From: Acidimicrobiales bacterium
Lineage (GTDB): Bacteria > Actinomycetota > Acidimicrobiia > Acidimicrobiales > Poriferisodaliceae
Length of the DNA: 15,830 nucleotides
Direction of reading: 5' to 3'
Assembly (NCBI GenBank): GCA_020631315.1
Contig: JAHDHM010000041.1
Location: 1-15,830 of the forward strand
Below, in pieces: positions 1 through 4,433 of the stretch. The position numbers and the translations under genes are program-made. Each line of letters begins with the position of its first letter. The first letter of the stretch is position 1. The notes beneath the pieces were generated by a model. It worked only from the letters and a program-made list of their open reading frames with translations. It was not told the origin of the DNA and made no database searches.

Positions 1-410
1 TGTTCGTCTGGCACTTCGATCCGGTCGAGCGCTTCCCGGCCTCAACGTTCGACAGCCTGGTGGAGGATCAAACGCTCCGAGAGTGGGGTTCGCCCGCCTG
101 CGACATCGAGTGCGGTCTCAGCACCTTCGGCAACACCGTCGCCGAACCATTCGTGTCGGTGGTGTTCGACGCCGACCGCGTCGATGTGGTGAATGACGTC
201 GTGCCGGGCGGCAACGGCTCGATCGCCTACGGCGGCGTGCCGGGCGACTTCCAGAACCTCAACTACGTGGCGGTGCAGGATCCGGGTGACGATCCGGACT
301 TCGGCGGCCTCGACTGGATGGTCTGGTACGTGTTCTTCGCCGTCGACGCCGATGCGGAAGGCACCGAGGCCGAGATCGTCGGCCTGGCGGTCGACATGTG
401 GGCACCCTGA
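1..410 (+). CDS. Hypothetical protein, C-terminal part (5' end outside window)
   Basis: The frame is open from the window edge (first full codon at 3) to a TGA at 408-410, giving about 135 residues of a protein that begins outside the window. The GTG at 60 is only an internal valine, because the frame upstream reads a sensible FVWHFDPVERFP. The visible part is acidic and rich in Asp, Gly, Val and aromatics (Trp-rich end, DWMVWYVFFAVDAD), has two cysteines (CDIEC) and ends VDMWAP. No membrane segment is visible. The composition would suit a secreted or cell-surface beta-rich domain of an actinobacterium, but this is inference and I recognise no family. It is separated by 134 bases from the toxin-antitoxin pair and is probably unrelated to it. 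Confidence 0.6.
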   Translation, partial: FVWHFDPVERFPASTFDSLVEDQTLREWGSPACDIECGLSTFGNTVAEPFVSVVFDADRVDVVNDVVPGGNGSIAYGGVPGDFQNLNYVAVQDPGDDPDFGGLDWMVWYVFFAVDADAEGTEAEIVGLAVDMWAP

Positions 411-544
411 CCTTGCCGAACGCGATGCGGCCCGTCCGTTCCGGTCAGCTGCACCGGCGGGCGGGCCATCGCCGCGTCCACGCCGCCACGGACGTGTCGC
501 CGAGCGAGATGCGCATGTAACGCACTTCGTCATACACTCGGTTC
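411..544. other. Intergenic region before the toxin-antitoxin pair
   Basis: No credible coding frame is visible; the open frames crossing it are low-complexity Arg/Ala/Ser translations. The only signal I can point to is the -10-like hexamer at its 3' end (533-538). Confidence 0.4.
533..538 (+). promoter_or_regulatory. Candidate -10 box of a leaderless toxin-antitoxin transcript
   Basis: TACACT fits the actinobacterial TANNNT -10 pattern. It ends 6 bases before the ATG at 545, so transcription would start at or next to the start codon. No Shine-Dalgarno sequence lies upstream of that ATG, which is consistent with a leaderless mRNA. A clear -35 at the usual spacing is not visible, so this is a pattern-based inference. 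Confidence 0.4.
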
Positions 545-784
545 ATGGCTCAAGCGATCTCGGTGCGACTCGATGACGATGCAACACGAGCGCTGCGCAA
601 GCTCGAAGCGACGGGATTGAGCCGATCAGAAGCGATCCGCACTGCTCTTATCGAGTCCGCGACACGACGCGAGCGGCAATCCGCTCTCGCTGAAGAAGTC
701 GCGGCCCATGACGCCGACGAGGAGGACCGAACGGAGAGGCTCGCGGTCGCCGACTTCATGGAGTCGCTCCGTGATCCGCGGTGA
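545..784 (+). CDS. Ribbon-helix-helix antitoxin (MazE/CopG-like)
   Basis: This 79-residue protein begins with the ribbon-helix-helix pattern AQAISVRLDDDATRALRKLE (beta strand, then helix), followed by TGLSRSEAIRTALIE (turn and second helix, about residues 24-38). This is the DNA-binding fold of CopG/Arc-type antitoxins. The C-terminal half is charged and probably disordered (EEVAAHDADEEDRTERL), as expected of the toxin-neutralising tail. The end of the gene overlaps the toxin gene by 14 bases. The family normally forms dimers, represses its own promoter together with the toxin, and blocks the toxin active site. The ATG at 545 is the natural start because the RHH strand begins at once. There is no Shine-Dalgarno sequence, and a -10 box sits directly upstream. 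Confidence 0.85.
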   Translation: MAQAISVRLDDDATRALRKLEATGLSRSEAIRTALIESATRRERQSALAEEVAAHDADEEDRTERLAVADFMESLRDPR

Positions 785-1088
785 CGTCTATCGGTTTCGG
801 CTGCCAAAGGGAGTCGGGCACGAGCAGCACGGCGACCGCTTCGGTGTCGTCGTTCAGGCAGACGCCCTGCTGCCTCGATCGGTCGTGCTCGTAGCCCCGA
901 CGTCTCGGTCAGCACGACCGGCATCGTTCCGTCCGGAGATCGAGGTCGACGGCACCTCGACCCGAGTGCTCGTCGAGCAGGTCGGAGCCGTCGATGCGTC
1001 GCGTCTCGGGGATCTCGCGGGCCATGTGAGCCCCGAGGAGCTCTGGGGCATCGACGATGCGCTCCTCACGGTGCTTGGCCTCGACTGA
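771..1088 (+). CDS. MazF/PemK-type endoribonuclease toxin
   Basis: This 105-residue protein has the MazF fold signature: the RGDVYRFRLP first strand, then GDRFGVVVQAD (Arg23 at the usual catalytic-arginine region), VVLVAPTS (Thr44/Ser45 at the conserved Thr/Ser), and a C-terminal VEQVGAVDASRLGDLAGHVS. MazF toxins cut single-stranded mRNA or structured RNA at short motifs. The usual length is 105-120 residues, so it looks complete. The GTG start at 771 is chosen because GGAG at 760-763 lies 7 bases upstream and because RGDVY normally follows the start directly. The frame extends further upstream only as an Arg/Ser-rich shadow inside the antitoxin. The 14-base overlap with the antitoxin stop implies translational coupling. 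The target sequence cannot be predicted from this reading. Confidence 0.87.
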   Translation: MIRGDVYRFRLPKGVGHEQHGDRFGVVVQADALLPRSVVLVAPTSRSARPASFRPEIEVDGTSTRVLVEQVGAVDASRLGDLAGHVSPEELWGIDDALLTVLGLD

Positions 1089-1097
1089 GCTCGGGTG

Positions 1098-1122
1098 TGC
1101 GCCGCGCTGCCGCGGACGCGCA
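1098..1122. terminator. Possible weak hairpin after the toxin gene
   Basis: TGCGC (1098-1102) pairs with GCGCA (1118-1122), and inside it CGCG (1103-1106) can pair with CGCG (1111-1114). It starts 10 bases after the toxin stop. There is no T-tract, so an intrinsic terminator is only a possibility. The rest of the 1089-1272 gap between convergent genes shows nothing else. Confidence 0.2.
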
Positions 1123-1272
1123 GGCCACACTCAGAGCGAGACTGCGCCCACACCGCCGCGGTCCGGTCACTTCCGGCGTTGCTCGATCTCGCTTCGTGCC
1201 GACGACGCGTCCGGGGACGTGCCGTGAGACCGAACCGGGACCCGCGTCCTTCGTTCGTGGTGGGTTTGCGGG

Positions 1273-2073
1273 TCAGCGGCCCTTGAAGGCGGGAGGACGA
1301 CGCTCGGCCATGGCCGCGACGCCTTCCTTCCAGTCGTCGGTGCGACGAAGCCAGTCCTGCTCGTGTTTCTCGCGATCGGTCGCCGCCTTGTAGCCGGCGG
1401 CCATGTCGCCACGCATGGTCTGACGGATCGACGCCACCGCGAGCGGTGCGGACGCCGCTATCTCGGCAGCGAGCTCGTGCGCCGCAGACCGGACCTCGTC
1501 GAGCGGCGCCAGTCGATCGGCGAGCCCGAGTGCGTGCGCCTCCTCACCCGTGATCCGGCGCCCCGTGTACAGCAGCTCAAGCGCCCGCTGCTCGCCCACC
1601 AGACGGGGCAACGTCATGCTCAACCCGAAGCCGTGATGGAAGCCGAGCCGAGCGAAGTTCGCGGAGAACCGGGCCTCGGGTGCGGCGACTCGGAAGTCGG
1701 CGAAACATGCCAGCCCGAGACCTCCGCCGATCGCCGCTCCCTGCACTGCTGCGACGACGGGCGTCCGGGTCGAGAAGAGATCGAGACCCGAGTCGTACAG
1801 ATGACGAGGTGAGCCGTCGGCGTTCGTCTTCGGCTCGGCAGGGGCAGACCCTCGCCCACCGAAGTCGGCCCCGGCGCAGAAGTGCTTGCCCTCCGAGCAC
1901 AGCACCACGGCCCGTGCGTCCGGGTCGGCATCGACGGCGCGGAGTGCGTCGCCGATCCAGTCGATCAGGTCGAGGTCGAAGAAGTTGTTGGGTGGACGGC
2001 GGATCTCCGCCGTGGCCACGAAGTCGTCGTCGAGGGTGACGTGCACGTCACCGAATGTCCCGAAGTCCCCCAT
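1273..2073 (-). CDS. Enoyl-CoA hydratase/isomerase (crotonase) family protein
   Basis: This 266-residue protein has the usual length of a crotonase monomer. The CoA/oxyanion-hole segments are clear: HFCAGADF at 64-71 and QGAAIGGGLGLACFADFRVA at 111-130. FSANFARLGFHHGFG (136-150), LPRLVGEQRALELLYTGRRI (155-174) and a C-terminal trimerisation helix region follow. In hydratases the two catalytic acids are Glu144 and Glu164 (rat numbering). By motif alignment the first is Phe140 here, while the second is retained as Glu166. It may therefore be an isomerase or another crotonase activity rather than a classical beta-oxidation hydratase; the substrate is unknown. It starts 9 bases after the preceding gene's stop, with AGGAG inside that gene's end, so the two are probably co-transcribed. 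Confidence 0.88.
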   Translation of the reverse strand: MGDFGTFGDVHVTLDDDFVATAEIRRPPNNFFDLDLIDWIGDALRAVDADPDARAVVLCSEGKHFCAGADFGGRGSAPAEPKTNADGSPRHLYDSGLDLFSTRTPVVAAVQGAAIGGGLGLACFADFRVAAPEARFSANFARLGFHHGFGLSMTLPRLVGEQRALELLYTGRRITGEEAHALGLADRLAPLDEVRSAAHELAAEIAASAPLAVASIRQTMRGDMAAGYKAATDREKHEQDWLRRTDDWKEGVAAMAERRPPAFKGR

Positions 2074-2082
2074 GGGCCGAAC

Positions 2083-2643
2083 CTACTCCTGCGGCTTCGG
2101 CCGACTCGCTTCCTTGACCGCCTGCATCTGCTCGGGGCTCATGCGCTCGATGCCGTTGGCGTAGTTGATGGCGTTGAGGCGGTAGAACTCGGCGTTGCCG
2201 GCGTTGGCCGCGCCCGTGTCTCTGGTGGCGACGACCTTCGCCGGGACGCCGGCGATGATGCTGTTCGGCGGGAACTCGGTGTTCTCGGTGACGATCGAGT
2301 GCCCGGCAACGATCGAGTTCTCACCGATGACGGCGCCGTCCATGATCGTGGCGTTGATCCCGATCAGGCAGCGGTCGCCGATCGTCGCGCCGTGCACGGT
2401 CGAGTGGTGGGTGATCGAACAGTCGTCACCGATAATCGTCGGCGTGCGGACCCCGACGTGGATCATCACGAAGTCCTGGATGTTGGTGCGTTCACCGATG
2501 CGGATCTCGTCGGTCTCGCTGCGCATCACGACCTGCGGCCACACCGACGACTCGGCCCCGATCGTGACCTTGCCATAGATGTAGGCCGTCTCGTGCACGT
2601 GTGCCGTCGGGTCGACCGTGACCCCGTCTCCGATGTGCCCCAT
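2083..2643 (-). CDS. Gamma-carbonic-anhydrase-like left-handed beta-helix protein
   Basis: This 186-residue protein is made of hexapeptide repeats (IG-x4 type: VTIGAESSVWPQVVMR, IRIGERTNIQD, ATIGDRCLIG, AVIGENSIVAG), the left-handed beta-helix of gamma-class carbonic anhydrases. The metal ligands are present: His62 (FVMIHVG), His79 or His80 (THH) and His84 (STVHG). The structural residues Arg41 and Gln56 (NIQD) are also kept. Family members are trimers that hydrate CO2 or act as related metalloenzymes; many close paralogues are inactive or of unknown substrate. The start is set at the ATG at 2643 because GGAGG at 2648-2652 precedes it by 4 bases. A GTG-type upstream extension of 16 residues lacks a ribosome site. 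The enoyl-CoA hydratase-like gene follows after 9 bases. Confidence 0.88.
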   Translation of the reverse strand: MGHIGDGVTVDPTAHVHETAYIYGKVTIGAESSVWPQVVMRSETDEIRIGERTNIQDFVMIHVGVRTPTIIGDDCSITHHSTVHGATIGDRCLIGINATIMDGAVIGENSIVAGHSIVTENTEFPPNSIIAGVPAKVVATRDTGAANAGNAEFYRLNAINYANGIERMSPEQMQAVKEASRPKPQE

Positions 2644-2706
2644 GCGTCCTCCCCAAGTGACCGCACCACGCAACCACAGTTCGGGCGTCACGACACGATC
2701 GGAGGG

Positions 2707-3096
2707 CTACGGCGTCGAGCGCCTGGGCATCCCGCCGTGACGCTGCGCCATCTGTTCGGCGATGTGCACCGTTTCGGTCATGCGATCGACGGAGCAGTGC
2801 GCTTCCTTCGACACGCCGCCACAGTCGAAGGAGACGAGCCCGAGACGAGGCATCGCCTGGACCGATCGCACCTCGGACCACGGGACGAACTCGATGGCGG
2901 TCGGGTGGTGGAGGTACGCCCCGTCGGCTCCCAGCTGGAGCGCGAAGCTGACGCGCACCTTCGACCCTTTGGCGAGGTCGGCCAGCCAGTACTCGACGAC
3001 CAACGAGTTCGACGACGGATCTCGGGGTGGGCTCCAGCCGCTCGCGACCGCGACAAGGATTCCAGCGAAACCGGCGAGACCCCCGACGACGGCCAC
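2707..3096 (-). CDS. Small membrane protein, C-terminal part of a likely longer gene interrupted by an amber codon
   Basis: The 129-residue frame starts at the GTG at 3096. It holds a hydrophobic helix (VVGGLAGFAGILVAVASGW), then a soluble part with an alternating pattern (VVEYWLADLAKGSKVRVSFAL, PTAIEFVPWSEVRSVQAM, GLVSFDC). The latter resembles a bacterial PH-like domain placed after a membrane hairpin; that comparison is inference. No good ribosome site precedes the GTG. The same frame continues upstream through a TAG at 3130-3132 into another hydrophobic helix, so the intact protein was probably about 169 residues starting near 3216. It ends 63 bases before the gamma-carbonic-anhydrase-like gene and is likely in the same transcript. 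The function is unknown. Confidence 0.55.
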   Translation of the reverse strand: MAVVGGLAGFAGILVAVASGWSPPRDPSSNSLVVEYWLADLAKGSKVRVSFALQLGADGAYLHHPTAIEFVPWSEVRSVQAMPRLGLVSFDCGGVSKEAHCSVDRMTETVHIAEQMAQRHGGMPRRSTP

Positions 3097-3129
3097 GGCG
3101 GCGCGTCCCGTGATGTCGAACGCAATCGC

Positions 3130-3216
3130 CTACGCCACCGCAACACCGCCGGCGACGAGCATCGCCAGTGCCGCCGAGAGGCGGCCCCTCGCCCCCAACC
3201 CTTCGCCCCCGATCAC
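3130..3216 (-). pseudogene. N-terminal fragment of the same membrane protein, ending at an in-frame TAG
   Basis: From a GTG at 3216 the frame reads MIGGEGLGARGRLSAALAML, then VAGGVAVA, then TAG (3130-3132), then AIAFDITGRAAVAVV and onward into the downstream 129-residue frame. The reading phase is identical on both sides. The residues on either side of the TAG form one continuous hydrophobic helix (ALAMLVAGGVAVA, stop, AIAF), followed by a short polar turn (DITGR) and a second helix. That is a natural two-helix hairpin with a stop in the middle, as if one Tyr (TAC) or Gln (CAG) codon had changed. A base error, a recent nonsense mutation or read-through would all explain it. Confidence 0.45.
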
Positions 3217-3260
3217 GGCGTCGCCGTCGAGGCGGCTGCGGTCGTTCGTGCCGTCAACGG

Positions 3261-3431
3261 TCAGAAACCCCGCGGGCGGCCCTTCTCGATCTCGGCTGCC
3301 AGGTCCCACTCGTTCTGCGTGGCCTGGTCCGAGCGCCGACGATCGGCGTCGGGGCCGAACACCGAGGGCACCGTTCCGTCCGGCGCTCGCCTGAAGAGGC
3401 GATCGATCACTGCCTTCAGTCCGTGCAACAC
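3261..3431 (-). CDS. Small hypothetical protein (56 residues)
   Basis: The start is the GTG at 3431, chosen because the strongest ribosome site in this operon, GGAGGTGG at 3442-3435, leaves 6 bases between GGAGG and the start. A TTG at 3428 is the next option. The longer in-frame version from 3497 has no such site. The protein is basic at first (LKAVIDRLFRRAPDG, a possible amphipathic helix), then polar (PSVFGPDADRRRSDQATQNE), and ends WDLAAEIEKGRPRGF. There is no membrane segment and no cysteine cluster. It lies between two other unknown genes of the same strand. I do not recognise a family, but the ribosome site and natural composition argue for a real gene. Confidence 0.6.
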   Translation of the reverse strand: MLHGLKAVIDRLFRRAPDGTVPSVFGPDADRRRSDQATQNEWDLAAEIEKGRPRGF

Positions 3432-3434
3432 GTT

Positions 3435-3442
3435 CCACCTCC
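3435..3442 (-). promoter_or_regulatory. Strong Shine-Dalgarno site that fixes the start of the 56-residue protein
   Basis: On the minus strand GGAGGTGG is followed by AAC and then GTG (3431-3429). Near-perfect complementarity to the 16S rRNA tail and ideal spacing decide the start of the small gene. It also argues against a frame starting at 3438, which would begin inside this site. Confidence 0.65.
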
Positions 3443-3497
3443 GAGATCCGTTACCCGGAACAACGGTGGCACGATCCGCCCAGTTCCGACAGGTCAC

Positions 3498-3887
3498 TCA
3501 TCGAGGACCGGGTTGACCCCCGCCGATGGAGCGGACGACGCCGCCTCGTCCGGGTGAGTGCACCAGCGCTTGAACGTCAACACCATCCAGCGAGTCCCCG
3601 CTCACCAAGATCACGACAGCGCGACCGAGATCGGCAGCGAGGTCCGACCACTCGACAGCATCAGCGTCACTCGGATTCGCCGGAATCAAGAAGCCGAGGT
3701 CGTCGGGACCGTCCAGGACGGTGATCGCGCCCACTGCCAGGAGCAGCCACCTGTCAAGCCGACAGTTCAGCGGCTCCGGTCGGAGTTCGAGTGCGCCCTC
3801 GGCGTCATCGACGGCGATCACCAAGAGGGGCGTTCCGTCGTGGAGTTGTGTTCGGACGCAGCGATCCGGCGACACGAACGACGGCAT
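3498..3887 (-). CDS. Hypothetical protein (129 residues)
   Basis: The protein is mildly acidic with natural-looking strands: TPLLVIAVDDAEGALEL, CRLDRWLLLAVGAITVLDG, GFLIPANPSDADAVEWSDLAADL and AVVILVSGDSLDGVDVQALV. The last third could be a small alpha/beta domain. No known motif was recognised, and the glycine/proline-rich tail (GRGGVVRSIGGGQPGPR) is probably flexible. Its ATG lies 3 bases after the stop of the preceding gene (TGA GCG ATG), so translation is probably coupled and the two products may work together. The opposite strand has a long open frame (3558-4118), but its composition is that of an antisense shadow. Confidence 0.65.
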   Translation of the reverse strand: MPSFVSPDRCVRTQLHDGTPLLVIAVDDAEGALELRPEPLNCRLDRWLLLAVGAITVLDGPDDLGFLIPANPSDADAVEWSDLAADLGRAVVILVSGDSLDGVDVQALVHSPGRGGVVRSIGGGQPGPR

Positions 3888-3890
3888 CGC

Positions 3891-4229
3891 TCACTGACCG
3901 GCTTCGAGCTCGCGGACTCGGTCGCGGAGCGCCTGCACTTCCTCGACGAGTTTCGGGAGTGCTGTTCGCGCCGCTGCGATGAAGTCGGCGTTCTGATCCC
4001 AACGCTCATCGGGCCCAAACACGTAGGGGTCGGACACTACGAGCGTGGCAGCAACGATCGAGTGGGCATCCAGCCCACCCTCCTGGAACCAGAGGCCATC
4101 AGCGAAGCGCTCGACTGACACAGCGACGAACGAGGCGCCGCCGTTGTCGTTGCCACGGACCGTGAACCACGGGCCGGGCGTTGCGCGTTCGCAGAAGCCG
4201 GCGATCTCGGCCAGGTCTCGGTCCACCAC
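3891..4229 (-). CDS. Hypothetical protein, resembles short phage-associated ATPGPW/AARTALPxLVEEV proteins
   Basis: This 111-112 residue protein begins VDRDLAEIAGFCERATPGPWFTV and ends with NADFIAAARTALPKLVEEV, followed by a coiled-coil-like QALRDRVRELEAGQ. Short proteins with 'ATPGPW' near the N-terminus and 'FIAAARTALPxLxxEV' near the C-terminus are common as hypothetical proteins in phages and actinobacterial genomes; this is recollection of a pattern, not a search. The start is one of two adjacent GTG codons (4229 or 4226). AGGAG just upstream gives a 4-base or 7-base gap, favouring 4226. It is the first gene of the minus-strand run, 43 bases beyond the 3' end of tRNA-Ser, and the next gene follows after 3 bases. 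Confidence 0.7.
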   Translation of the reverse strand: MVDRDLAEIAGFCERATPGPWFTVRGNDNGGASFVAVSVERFADGLWFQEGGLDAHSIVAATLVVSDPYVFGPDERWDQNADFIAAARTALPKLVEEVQALRDRVRELEAGQ

Positions 4230-4272
4230 CAGACTCCTCGCTGCGATGTCGCCGAACCCGGTCAGCGATCTG

Positions 4273-4360
4273 TGGCGGAGAGAGGGGGATTCGAACCCCC
4301 GGAACCGTGAGGCTCAACGGTTTTCAAGACCGCCGCATTCGTCCGCTCTGCCATCTCTCC
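4273..4360 (-). tRNA. tRNA-Ser (anticodon UGA), CCA encoded
   Basis: The minus strand reads GGAGAGATGGCAGAGCGG at the 5' end (4360 downward). The 3' acceptor strand TCTCTCC pairs with GGAGAGA, followed by discriminator G (4276) and an encoded CCA (4275-4273). The anticodon arm is GCGGT-CTTGAAA-ACCGT, so the anticodon is TGA, reading UCA and related serine codons. A long variable arm (GAGCCTCAC region), typical of class II serine tRNAs, precedes a T arm with GGTTCGAATCC. The mature length without CCA is 85 bases, normal for tRNA-Ser. It is transcribed divergently from the aromatic-amino-acid fusion gene. tRNA 3' ends are common integration targets, but no second copy of the 3' end is seen in the window. 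Confidence 0.95.
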
Positions 4361-4419
4361 TGGTCCGAGCGAGCGTACAAGCTGCCGCGAATCGGACGGA
4401 CCGCAATCTGGGCGGCCGA

Positions 4420-4425
4420 TACCCT
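4420..4425 (+). promoter_or_regulatory. Candidate -10 box for the TyrA-PheA fusion gene
   Basis: TACCCT fits TANNNT and ends 8 bases before the GTG start at 4434, implying a leader of only a few bases or none. No Shine-Dalgarno sequence lies between them and no clear -35 is visible. It shares the 73-base gap with the divergent tRNA-Ser promoter. Confidence 0.3.
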
Positions 4426-4433
4426 GCGGACCC

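Noticed and set aside
1882..3516. 544-residue open frame on the plus strand
   Set aside because: It runs antisense through the gamma-carbonic-anhydrase-like gene and its upstream neighbours, with a His/Arg/Asp/Val-rich composition typical of GC-rich shadows and no family motif.
3558..4118. 186-residue open frame on the plus strand
   Set aside because: It is antisense to two minus-strand genes that are coupled by a 3-base gap and have better composition and a better start context.
4273..4300. Attachment site at the tRNA-Ser 3' end
   Set aside because: No second copy of the tRNA 3' sequence and no integrase are present in the window.
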